This document shows, piece by piece, positions 1 to 5,422 of a stretch of DNA of 11,384 nucleotides. The DNA is from Nitrososphaerota archaeon. Its GTDB lineage: Archaea; Thermoproteota; Nitrososphaeria; Nitrososphaerales; Gagatemarchaeaceae. The first letter of the stretch is position 1. Each line of letters begins with the position of its first letter. The position numbers and the translations under genes were made by a program. Location: the NCBI GenBank assembly GCA_005877185.1, contig VBPQ01000048.1, positions 1 to 11,384 on the forward strand, given 5' to 3'. The notes under the pieces were generated by a model, which did no database searches, was not told the DNA's origin, and saw nothing but the letters and a program-made list of their open reading frames with translations.

Positions 1-230
1 AGGTGGTAGACCCAGCCTCTCCTGCAGTCCCAGGCTCCCATCACCGCTCCAACGATTCTTCCTTGCTGTTCTGCGACCAAGAAAAGCTCAGGATCTCTCT
101 TGGTTTTCTTTGCGACTTCGTCCTTTCTGTCGCCCGGACGAAAGAGGAGGCCCGCCTCGAGCCGGAGTTCGAGCACCGAATCATAGTCTTTCAGTCGGAA
201 CTCTCGAATCTGAATCTCTCGCGGATGCAA
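1..230 (-). CDS. GNAT-family N-acetyltransferase, partial (3' end off the window)
   Basis: Read on the minus strand, this frame stays open from 230 to the window edge and encodes about 76 residues that look like the N-terminal half of a GNAT acyltransferase. Recognisable parts are the opening IQIREFRLKDYDSVLELRLEAG (strand 1 and helix 1), then PELFLVAEQQGRIVGAVMG (strands 2-3), then GWVYHL, the start of strand 4 just before the acetyl-CoA-binding P-loop, which lies beyond the edge. Enzymes of this family move an acetyl group from acetyl-CoA to an amine; the substrate cannot be told. I chose the TTG at 230 because it gives the usual short lead-in to IREFRL; a TTG at 257 in the same frame is possible. 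The gene begins about 50 bases after the stop of another GNAT gene on the same strand, with no TATA box between, so the two are probably co-transcribed. A plus-strand reading frame over the same bases is its shadow. Confidence 0.72.
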   Translation of the reverse strand, partial: MHPREIQIREFRLKDYDSVLELRLEAGLLFRPGDRKDEVAKKTKRDPELFLVAEQQGRIVGAVMGAWDCRRGWVYH

Positions 231-277
231 GCCACTTACGCTTAACGCCTTTGCCAACTTGGGTCGGAGGGCAGGAG

Positions 278-856
278 TCAAGATGCGCTGATTCTCTTGG
301 ACATCACGAGAGTCTTTCCGAGCTTCCGAGTCTGCCTAAAACCGAATTGAAAGAAGAGATGCTTCGTCCCCGCCCAGAGAAAAGAGGAGGAGTACCTCTC
401 TCTAATCGTCTCCAGAGGGTAGGCCTCAACGTTCTTTGCGCCCTCCCGTCTCATCACTTCGAGGGCTGCCCGGAGGGCCTCCCTTGCGACACCCCTTTTC
501 CGGTGCTCCTTGTCGATGAAGAAGCACGTGACTCTCCAAAGAGAATCTTCCCCCGCGGCCTTGTATCCTCGTTTCCGCTCGATGCGAGGTAACTCCTCCC
601 GTGGACCGAACTGGCACCATCCGACGGGCTGCTCGGTATCGTCATCGTAGACCAGAATGCCGTGAGACTTCCCCGCCTGCACGAGGAGCTCCTTCTCCTC
701 CTCGTTCTGCCTCGCGGAGCGCCTCGACCACCCCTGCGTAGTGTGGTAGTACATGCACCAGCATCCTCCCCAGACGCCTCCGTGCTTCTCGAAGAGCCGT
801 GCGAAGTCCTGCCAGGTGTCTGGGCTGAGTTCCTTAGAGTGAAACCTCGCTGCCAC
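278..856 (-). CDS. GNAT-family N-acetyltransferase (GGCWCM-type)
   Basis: A 192-residue protein with a GNAT fold. The N-terminal segment holds a Cys-Trp-rich motif, GGVWGGCWCMYYH (residues 26-38), typical of a subgroup of GNAT proteins of roughly this length. Next come PVGWCQFGPREELPR (77-91) and VTCFFIDKEHRKRGVA (109-124), where R119-x-x-G122-x-A124 is the acetyl-CoA pyrophosphate-binding motif. A helix and the closing strands follow (VEAYPLE, then FLWAGTKHLFFQFGF). It should transfer acetyl from acetyl-CoA to an unknown amine. The frame is open further upstream into the preceding gene but has no ATG, GTG or TTG there. The first usable codon is GTG at 856, which also gives the expected distance to the conserved core; no clear ribosome binding site precedes it. 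It lies 38 bases after the gamma-glutamyltransferase stop, so probably the same transcript. Confidence 0.85.
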   Translation of the reverse strand: MAARFHSKELSPDTWQDFARLFEKHGGVWGGCWCMYYHTTQGWSRRSARQNEEEKELLVQAGKSHGILVYDDDTEQPVGWCQFGPREELPRIERKRGYKAAGEDSLWRVTCFFIDKEHRKRGVAREALRAALEVMRREGAKNVEAYPLETIRERYSSSFLWAGTKHLFFQFGFRQTRKLGKTLVMSKRISAS

Positions 857-894
857 CGGATTCGACGCTTGGACGATTTCGGATAAGTGTTGCC

Positions 895-2415
895 TCAGCG
901 TCCGACGGGGAGACCATCGCCCCTGACGTCGCAGACTGCCTTCACCGAGCCCTTGACTCGTTGCACCCCCTGGGCGACCCCGCTCCTTCCGGGGTAGGGT
1001 ATGTGGTGAACTTCGAACGGAAGGTTCCTGAGCCCCGTGTAGCCCCTTTCGATGTTCAGGGTGTGCCCCCCCTCCCAGAGGAAACGAGGAAAGTCGATCG
1101 CAGACTCGAGCCCCATCGAGTAATCGACGATGTTCGTGGTGAATAGCGCGTGCTGTTGTGGCCTGAGGTCGCCTCCACTGCACCCGAGCGCCATGGTGGG
1201 TTCGTCGCCCTTCCCCAGAAGAAGGGCGGACAAGGTGTGCAGCGGCCGTTTTCGTGGGGCGAGTCCGTTCGGCCCACTGAGACGGAAAGCTGACCCCCTG
1301 TTGTTCAGGAAGACGCCGCAATCCTTCACGTAGACCCTTGAACCAAAGTAGTGGAAGAGGCTCTGAATCGCCGAAACCAAGTTCCCCTCGTCATCTGCCA
1401 CGGCGAAGTAGGTTGTGTCTGCGTCTCCCAAGATGCGCTGCTCTCTCTCGATGAGGGGACGCTTCTCACCCTCTACCTCTAGGAACTCGTCTAGGTTGAT
1501 CTTCGCGAATCTCGGGTCACCCAGCGTACTGTCCCTCTTGCGATAGGCTGCCTGAGCCGCCTTCAGCGTCAGCTCGATCCGCTCTCGCGAGTTTGGCCTT
1601 AGCCTCTTCAGGTCGATCTGGCGGAGATAGCTGAGGATCAGCAGGGTAGTCGCGCCCATGCTGTTCGGGGGGACCTCATGCACCGTGGCTCCCCTGTAGT
1701 CTATCTCGAGCGGGTCGACCCACTCAGGCTCGAAATCGGCGAAGTCCCTGATAGTGATGGGGACGCCCCTACCGGAGAGTTCCTCACAGATGCTCTCCGC
1801 GATCCAACCGTTGTAGAAGGCTCTCGGACCCGCCTCGGCGATGTCCTGCAAGGCTTTTGCGAGACTCTTTTGTCTGATCAGCTCGCCAGGATCCGGGGGA
1901 CCTTCGCTCGAGGCCATCGCCCTTCTTGCGTCCTCCGATAGAGACGAGTGGCAGGCCCGAAGCGAGTTAGAGAGCCCCTGTGAAGCCGCGAACCCATCTT
2001 TCGCGTACTCGATCGCCCTCGAGAGTAAAGTGGAGAACTCCAGCCTCCCGAACCTCTTCTGGATGGCGTGGACGCCCTTCACGAGGCCCGGGACGACCAC
2101 TGAGAACGGACCGAAGCTGGGTACGACGCGATGACCTCGGTCTTCGAGGAACTTGGGGGTCAGACGAGAGGGAGCCCAGCCGCTCGAGTTGATGCAGTGA
2201 ACCTTCCCTGTCTTGGCTTCGTAGAACAGCGCGAAGAAGTCTCCGCCGATTCCCCCGAGTGCGGGCTGGAGAACAGAGAGGGCGAAACTTGTAGCCGCAA
2301 CGGCGTCGATGGCGTTTCCACCCTCGACCATAGCTTCGTGTCCAGCGACCGAGGCGAGAGGGTGTTCGCTGGCTACCGCGAATTTGCTCGCGAGGAGCAC
2401 TCGGCTCAGAACCAC
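895..2415 (-). CDS. Gamma-glutamyltransferase family protein, cytosolic type
   Basis: A full-length (506 residues) Ntn-hydrolase of the gamma-glutamyltransferase family, which cleaves or transfers the gamma-glutamyl group of glutathione and other gamma-glutamyl compounds. Numbered from GTG 2415, visible landmarks are EGGNAIDAVAA (31-41) and the GGIGGDFFALFY block (54-65). PPNSMGATTLL follows, then the self-cleavage site DTTYFAV with predicted catalytic Thr334 at the start of the small subunit. Further on are NNRGSAF, KRPLHTL and GCSGGDLRPQQH, matching the family's G-S-x-G-G-D oxyanion region, and FPRF near the C-terminus. There is no signal peptide, so it should be cytosolic. The lid loop between NNRGSAF and KRPLHTL is short, as in YwrD-like and archaeal enzymes. 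The TATA-like box near 2440 puts transcription start at about 2415, which supports a leaderless GTG; TTG 2430 is the longest alternative. It heads a minus-strand group with two acetyltransferase genes. Confidence 0.93.
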   Translation of the reverse strand: MVLSRVLLASKFAVASEHPLASVAGHEAMVEGGNAIDAVAATSFALSVLQPALGGIGGDFFALFYEAKTGKVHCINSSGWAPSRLTPKFLEDRGHRVVPSFGPFSVVVPGLVKGVHAIQKRFGRLEFSTLLSRAIEYAKDGFAASQGLSNSLRACHSSLSEDARRAMASSEGPPDPGELIRQKSLAKALQDIAEAGPRAFYNGWIAESICEELSGRGVPITIRDFADFEPEWVDPLEIDYRGATVHEVPPNSMGATTLLILSYLRQIDLKRLRPNSRERIELTLKAAQAAYRKRDSTLGDPRFAKINLDEFLEVEGEKRPLIEREQRILGDADTTYFAVADDEGNLVSAIQSLFHYFGSRVYVKDCGVFLNNRGSAFRLSGPNGLAPRKRPLHTLSALLLGKGDEPTMALGCSGGDLRPQQHALFTTNIVDYSMGLESAIDFPRFLWEGGHTLNIERGYTGLRNLPFEVHHIPYPGRSGVAQGVQRVKGSVKAVCDVRGDGLPVGR

Positions 2416-2435
2416 GAGGCGAGAACGCAAATTTT

Positions 2436-2446
2436 TCCTATAAGAA
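2436..2446 (-). promoter_or_regulatory. TATA-box promoter of the gamma-glutamyltransferase gene
   Basis: Read on the minus strand, TTCTTATAGGA is AT-rich in GC-rich surroundings. Its centre is about 26 bases upstream of GTG 2415, the spacing at which archaeal TBP/TFB normally start transcription, so the message is probably leaderless. Confidence 0.55.
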
Positions 2447-2463
2447 TGCTTGGCGTCGCCTTT

Positions 2464-2481
2464 GGAACGTATTTATATTCC
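2464..2481 (+). promoter_or_regulatory. TATA-box promoter and possible operator of the ArsR-like regulator gene
   Basis: TTTATATT at 2472-2479 is a good archaeal TATA box and predicts transcription from about 2500. The box sits inside an imperfect dyad with arms GGAA (2464-2467) and TTCC (2478-2481). A repressor bound here would block TBP, so autoregulation by the regulator just downstream is plausible but unproven. The divergent promoter's TATA box lies only about 30 bases away. Confidence 0.6.
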
Positions 2482-2504
2482 CTGAAGGTTGTTACTACCA
2501 AGTG

Positions 2505-2549
2505 ATGATACCCGGGACACCGCAAGTCATGGCACGGGAGCCAGCCTGA
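2505..2549 (+). CDS. Possible leader peptide (upstream ORF) of the regulator gene
   Basis: The predicted transcription start of the regulator gene (about 2500) falls at a GTG-ATG pair (2502-2507) that opens a 14-codon frame reading MIPGTPQVMAREPA and ending with TGA at 2547-2549, 19 bases before the regulator's TTG. In an organism with leaderless messages, such a 5'-terminal ATG could be translated. It may instead be chance in a 70-base leader. No function can be assigned. Confidence 0.22.
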   Translation: MIPGTPQVMAREPA

Positions 2550-2568
2550 CCTAGCGGGTGGAGGAAGA

Positions 2569-3252
2569 TTGTCGCAATCGGACCTCGATTCGATTCTTCT
2601 AGCGGTTGAGAACCCGGTAAGGCGGAAAATCATTCGTCGGCTCAGCGAGGAGCCGGGATACCAGCTCCAGCTCTCGAAGGAGCTTGGACTGAGTCAGCAG
2701 CTTGTGGCGAAGCACTTGGACAGCATGGAGGACGCCGGGTTCGTGAGCTCGATGCTCGAAACGAGCCCGAGAGGGCCGAAGAGGAAGGAGTACCTTTTGC
2801 GCAGGAGCGTCTCCATAACGATAGACTTCGCGCCGAGCCTCTTCAGGACACGAGTCTTCTCCTTCGGGGCGAGCCCGGGAGTCGTGGAGGATTCTGAGGG
2901 TTCGGCCTTGATAGCAAGGATGAACGACGTTCTTCGATCCCCGGACGAGGCCGCGAGGATAGGCCCGCTGGGCGAGATAATCTCGGACTTGGACAGGAAG
3001 CTCAGGCAGATGGAAGAGGAGAGGGCTGTCTTGCTTTACCTTAGAAATTTAGCGATGACCGAGGCCGCCAGGGCGAGCGGCTCCTTCAGGGGGAGGGACA
3101 GGCGAAAGACCCTCCAGTATCTCCTGCGCGAGCAGAACGACAGCCTCAACAGGATGTCGACGACGCTTGGACTGCGAGAGCAGATCGTGGGGGACATCCT
3201 CGTCGAGATAGAGAAGGAACTCTGGGACGAGAGCGAAGACGAAGAGAACTAA
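2569..3252 (+). CDS. ArsR-like winged-helix transcriptional regulator
   Basis: A 227-residue DNA-binding protein. Residues 7-62 form an ArsR-type winged helix. The stretch NPVRRKIIRRLSEEPGYQLQ is followed by the recognition-helix region SKELGLSQQLVAKHLDSMEDAGFV, then a wing with GPKRKEYLLRRSVSI (69-83). The C-terminal half is mostly helical and charged (about 134-160 and 177-217), with LDRKLRQMEEERAVL suggesting a coiled-coil dimerisation or sensing part, and an acidic tail. The layout resembles a group of archaeal predicted regulators (COG1777-like, from memory). No metal-binding cysteines are present, so metal sensing is unlikely. Start is TTG 2569, chosen because GGAGG (2560-2564) lies just before it. 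It is transcribed divergently from the gamma-glutamyltransferase gene and may control it and itself; the ligand is unknown. Confidence 0.85.
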   Translation: MSQSDLDSILLAVENPVRRKIIRRLSEEPGYQLQLSKELGLSQQLVAKHLDSMEDAGFVSSMLETSPRGPKRKEYLLRRSVSITIDFAPSLFRTRVFSFGASPGVVEDSEGSALIARMNDVLRSPDEAARIGPLGEIISDLDRKLRQMEEERAVLLYLRNLAMTEAARASGSFRGRDRRKTLQYLLREQNDSLNRMSTTLGLREQIVGDILVEIEKELWDESEDEEN

Positions 3253-3282
3253 AAAAGAGGAGGGAGAGTTGGTCTCTCCTCT
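3251..3282 (-). terminator. Hairpin plus T-run terminator between convergent genes
   Basis: Arms AGAGGAG (3256-3262) and CTCCTCT (3276-3282) pair perfectly and extend inward by a few more pairs. On the minus strand the hairpin is followed at once by six Ts (3256-3251). This should end the small-protein transcript, whose stop codon overlaps the hairpin. The same hairpin lies just after the plus-strand regulator stop (3250-3252), so it may serve both genes. Confidence 0.6.
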
Positions 3283-3457
3283 AAACTCCCAAGTCTGGGA
3301 ACGATGCTTGAGGAACACCTAGCTGGTTCTGGAGGGTCCTGATTTTTGTCGCGTATTCTTTCATGCGTCCGGTGTCGTGCTGGACCTTGGCGATCTTGTA
3401 TCCCTTCCACGCCTTCCTGAGTGCTCCCCAGATCTGACCTTTGCTGTATGTAGACAT
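3281..3457 (-). CDS. Small basic protein of unknown function (58 aa)
   Basis: An intact short gene. It has ATG at 3457, a GAGG ribosome binding site eight bases upstream (3469-3466), a TATA-like AATATA box at 3516-3511, and a hairpin with a T-run overlapping and following the stop. The 58-residue product starts MSTYSKGQIWGALRKAWKGY and ends ASFPDLGV. It is rich in Lys and Arg, has three aromatic-basic blocks (QIWGALRKAWKGYKIAK), and a likely helix with regular hydrophobic spacing (MKEYATKIRTLQNQL). It has no cysteines, no membrane segment and no signal peptide. The charge and aromatic pattern would suit a nucleic-acid- or ribosome-associated protein, but I do not recognise the family. It converges on the regulator gene with a 28-base gap. 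Promoter, ribosome binding site, codon content and terminator together make chance unlikely. Confidence 0.72.
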   Translation of the reverse strand: MSTYSKGQIWGALRKAWKGYKIAKVQHDTGRMKEYATKIRTLQNQLGVPQASFPDLGV

Positions 3458-3508
3458 TCTGTTGGCCTCTACCTTCAGAGGGCGATATCGGGTATTTTGT
3501 GGCTGAAG

Positions 3509-3518
3509 TCTATATTCC
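3509..3518 (-). promoter_or_regulatory. TATA-like promoter of the 58-aa small-protein gene
   Basis: On the minus strand the bases read GGAATATAGA, centred about 55 bases before the ATG. This predicts a start near 3487 and a short leader of about 30 bases containing the GAGG ribosome binding site. A second AT-rich stretch (AAAATA near 3495) could be used instead. Confidence 0.4.
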
Positions 3519-3540
3519 TTGAGCCAGTTATCAAGTTATT

Positions 3541-3643
3541 GTGGGGGTAGCTCCCACCCCACCCGCCCGCGTCCGGCTCGACTCGACTCGACAAGCGCGC
3601 GGACGCCTCTGCTGAAGATGGAAAATGGCCGAGGTCGGGCGGG
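3541..3643. other. GC-rich intergenic stretch with nested inverted repeats
   Basis: No gene is visible between 3458 and 3647 apart from the promoter above. This part is strongly self-complementary. GTGGGG (3541-3546) pairs with TCCCAC (3552-3557) around a five-base loop. CCCGCCCG (3562-3569) is matched by CGGGCGGG (3636-3643). Inside that, GCGTCCG (3569-3575) is matched by CGGACGC (3600-3606). The inner loop holds the five-base unit CTCGA three times in a row (3577-3591). It lies just past the stop of the minus-strand helical-protein gene, so it may be that transcript's structured 3' end or an independent RNA. There is no tRNA- or RNase P-like core. Confidence 0.45.
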
Positions 3644-3647
3644 CGGT

Positions 3648-3974
3648 TCACTTTTTCTTCGTTAGGGTGCGGCTCTTGAGTTCGTCCGCGAAATCAGCCA
3701 GCATATCGTCAAGAGCCTTCGCAAATGCTTCCCTGTCGTTCATCACAGCAAGAACTTCGTTCCAGATGCCCTCCTGCTTGCCGATGAGGAATTCGTCCCT
3801 CAGACTGGCTTCCTGTTTCATGGCGGTTATTATCATATCAACCCCCACGAGCATCCTCAGAGGCCCATAGACCAGCGGCTCCTCCATGCAATCCCTTGCG
3901 CTGGCCACGAGATACACTGCCAGGTCGAAGAGCGCCGCGTTGGTTTCACCCTCTTCCGTTCCACATTCCTCCAA
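3648..3974 (-). CDS. Small helical protein of unknown function, in operon with nitroreductase
   Basis: About 108 residues, mostly alpha-helical, with no signal peptide, membrane span or cysteine pair. Conserved-looking blocks are LFDLAVYLVASARDCMEEPLVYGPLRML (near residues 16-43), with its SAR and YGPLRM motifs, and a C-terminal DREAFAKALDDMLADFADEL helix, ending in a lysine tail. It reminds me of a small family annotated DUF6092 in other prokaryotes; this is from memory and uncertain, and no function is known to me. The start is doubtful. The longest form uses TTG at 3974 and overlaps the nitroreductase gene by 29 bases, and no in-frame ATG occurs before the conserved block. The overlap implies translational coupling, so it may be a partner or accessory of the nitroreductase-family protein. 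Confidence 0.7.
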   Translation of the reverse strand: MEECGTEEGETNAALFDLAVYLVASARDCMEEPLVYGPLRMLVGVDMIITAMKQEASLRDEFLIGKQEGIWNEVLAVMNDREAFAKALDDMLADFADELKSRTLTKKK

Positions 3975-4482
3975 AGTGGTCGAGGTGAACCACGGGCTCC
4001 TTTCCCCTTATGGGAGTTGACGCATCCTTCGCCACGTACCCGACGCCGATGATGATGTCCACTCGGTACCTGTCCGGGATTCCCAGCATCTGTCTGGCCG
4101 CCCCGGTTGTTGCGGACCTGACGAAGGAGACTCCTAGCCCAAGCTCCACCGCTTCAAGGGCTATGTTCTCCGCAGCGGCACCCGCGTCGAGGAGAGACAG
4201 GATGTCCCGCCCCTGTACGCCCATGACATCCTCCGCCTTCTTCAGGTCGGTGCAGATGACTATCGCGGCAGGCGAGTTCGCGAGGAAGCTCGGCGTGACC
4301 CCCCTCAATAGCTTCATGTAACGAGGGTCCGCGACGACGATGTACTCCCTTACTGGCATGTTTCCTCCCTGAGGAGCCCTGTTGGCGGCGTAAACCAGTC
4401 TGTCAAGCTTTTCCCGCTCCACGGGGTTCTTCGCAAATCTCCTGTTCATGTGCCTTCGCTTCAAGGCATCGGAGAGTTCCAT
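3946..4482 (-). CDS. Nitroreductase-family flavoprotein
   Basis: A 178-residue FMN-dependent oxidoreductase of the nitroreductase fold, normally a homodimer that uses NAD(P)H. Diagnostic parts are RRHMNRRFAKNPVEREKLDRLVYAANRAPQGGN (residues 9-41), where the R-R-x-x-x-R-x-F element binds the FMN phosphate and RAPQGGN is the usual APS-x-x-N-type loop. The central region has AAIVICTDLKKA and the helix LLDAGAAAENIALEAVELGLGVSFV (96-120), with LGIPD and IIIGVGYVAKD near the C-terminus. The natural substrate (nitro compound, quinone, flavin or other) cannot be read from sequence. Start is ATG 4482, where the product begins MELSDALKRR as in relatives. It follows the racemase-like gene by 67 bases with no TATA box between, so a shared transcript is likely. 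Its 3' end overlaps the small helical-protein gene. Confidence 0.9.
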   Translation of the reverse strand: MELSDALKRRHMNRRFAKNPVEREKLDRLVYAANRAPQGGNMPVREYIVVADPRYMKLLRGVTPSFLANSPAAIVICTDLKKAEDVMGVQGRDILSLLDAGAAAENIALEAVELGLGVSFVRSATTGAARQMLGIPDRYRVDIIIGVGYVAKDASTPIRGKEPVVHLDHFGGMWNGRG

Positions 4483-4503
4483 CTAGGTTAGCTCGCCTCT
4501 CCT

Positions 4504-4529
4504 CCGCCCCGATTAGGCGGTCGTCCGCC
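4504..4529 (-). promoter_or_regulatory. Three-armed competing hairpins before the nitroreductase gene
   Basis: On the minus strand the order is GGCGG, four bases, CCGCC, seven bases, GGCGG. The middle arm can pair with either neighbour, giving two mutually exclusive hairpins of five GC pairs. The distal arm abuts the purine-rich GGAGGAG that may help ribosome binding. It could be a partial terminator after the racemase gene or a control point for the nitroreductase gene. Confidence 0.3.
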
Positions 4530-4549
4530 GACGCTCATGGGCGAATGCG

Positions 4550-5344
4550 TCAACGACCGATCACTGGCCTGGGGCGCCCCTTCTCCCATACTTCGGTTGA
4601 GTACTGCTTCCCCAGCCCCCAGGCGGAAATCTCACTCAGCGGCGGCGATTCGTAGCTGCCCACCTTGCTGTGGGACCAGCCGAATCTGTCCCTGAGAGTC
4701 ACGAGGTATTCGGCATACTTCAACGGAGTTATGACCGGGTCGAGCACGGGGACCCCGAGTCGTTTCTGCAGCTCTCTCCAGAAGCCGAACTCGACGGTGC
4801 ACCCCAGTATGACGACTTCGGCCCCGTCTGCCTCCACCGCCCTCCTCCCCTCTTCGAGCTGCCTCCTACTCGTCTTCGACGGGTCCCTCTGAAAGTCAAG
4901 GACACCCATGTTGATGACTCTGAAAGACGCCAGCCTCTCCTTCAATCCGCACCTGACGACGTTGTCCATCATCTGAGGTACCCATTTCTTCCTCCCGACG
5001 ATCACGGAGAACCTGTACCCCAGGCTGCAGGCAAGAAGCATGGTCGACTCCGCAGGCGAGGCGACGACGATCCTCTCCGATATCTCGCGCGCCTCCTGAA
5101 GTCCGAGGTCGTAGAAGCATCCGAGCACCACGCCGTCGTAGCCTTCATTCTCCGCCTCCTTCACCTCGTGGAGCAGGTCGGCAAGCACGAGAGATTCGTA
5201 GTAGTGGTACTCGACGTGCCAAGGCCCCCTCTTCAACGAAACGAGGTCGACCTTGGTCCCCCTCTCTGCAGCTCTCCTCAGCTCCAGAGTCATCGACGCG
5301 TCGTTTTCCCGGGTCCCGACGGGATTGATGTAGAGTATCTTCAC
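4550..5344 (-). CDS. Asp/Glu/hydantoin racemase family protein
   Basis: A 264-residue protein of the two-cysteine, cofactor-independent racemase superfamily (aspartate/glutamate racemase, hydantoin racemase, maleate isomerase, arylmalonate decarboxylase). The N-terminus MKILYINPVGTRENDASM matches hydantoin-racemase-like members. The paired catalytic cysteines are Cys76 in YDGVVLGCFYDLGLQEARE and Cys182 in EVVILGCTVEFGF; the first sits in the GC-F-x-D-x-G-L context typical of HyuE-like proteins. LGYRFSVIVG (108-117) and GVPVLDPVITPLKY (197-210) complete the two lobes. It should interconvert enantiomers of an amino acid, hydantoin or similar acid in the cytosol; the exact substrate is unknown. 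A GTG at 5344 lies about 30 bases from a TTTAATTC box, so the message is probably leaderless. It is transcribed divergently from the peptide importer and appears to lead an operon with the nitroreductase-family gene. Confidence 0.88.
   Translation of the reverse strand: MKILYINPVGTRENDASMTLELRRAAERGTKVDLVSLKRGPWHVEYHYYESLVLADLLHEVKEAENEGYDGVVLGCFYDLGLQEAREISERIVVASPAESTMLLACSLGYRFSVIVGRKKWVPQMMDNVVRCGLKERLASFRVINMGVLDFQRDPSKTSRRQLEEGRRAVEADGAEVVILGCTVEFGFWRELQKRLGVPVLDPVITPLKYAEYLVTLRDRFGWSHSKVGSYESPPLSEISAWGLGKQYSTEVWEKGRPRPVIGR
5314..5325. repeat. Candidate operator, copy 1 (TCCCGACGGGAT)
   Basis: A perfect 11-base palindrome, TCCCG-A-CGGGA, plus one further base identical to the copy at 5387. 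It lies inside the first codons of the racemase-like gene (Asn-Pro-Val-Gly), about 30 bases downstream of the predicted transcription start. Confidence 0.45.
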
Positions 5345-5368
5345 GCCTCAGATTCGGACGAAGAATCG

Positions 5369-5380
5369 AATTAAACCTTG
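5369..5380 (-). promoter_or_regulatory. TATA-like promoter of the racemase operon
   Basis: On the minus strand GGTTTAATTC is AT-rich and centred about 30 bases before the GTG start, predicting an almost leaderless message. A short inverted repeat (GATTC 5351-5355, GAATC 5363-5367) lies between the box and the start. Confidence 0.5.
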
Positions 5381-5385
5381 CCCGT

Positions 5386-5398
5386 ATCCCGACGGGAT
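5386..5398. repeat. Candidate operator, copy 2 (13-base palindrome)
   Basis: A perfect palindrome, ATCCCG-A-CGGGAT, directly upstream of the racemase TATA-like box and between the two divergent promoters. Twelve bases are identical to copy 1, 73 bases away. Confidence 0.5.
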
Positions 5399-5422
5399 GT
5401 CGATCAGGCCGATTTCAGGCAA

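Noticed and set aside
110..592. Plus-strand open frame of 160 codons
   Set aside because: It lies opposite the two GNAT genes, whose protein motifs are clear, and its translation has no recognisable domain.
862..1321. Minus-strand reading frame upstream of the GNAT gene, continuous with it (would give a 347-residue protein)
   Set aside because: This part overlaps the gamma-glutamyltransferase gene in another frame and has low-complexity Arg/Gly/Ser-rich sequence with no family likeness. The GNAT similarity begins only near GTG 856.
3541..3606. tRNA-like or RNase P-like RNA in the GC-rich intergenic region
   Set aside because: Stems and loops do not form a cloverleaf, and no T-loop, anticodon arm or conserved RNase P core is visible. 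It is kept only as an unexplained structured stretch.
4670..5374. Plus-strand open frame of 234 codons
   Set aside because: It covers the racemase-family gene in antisense and lacks any family motif, whereas the minus strand shows both catalytic cysteine motifs.
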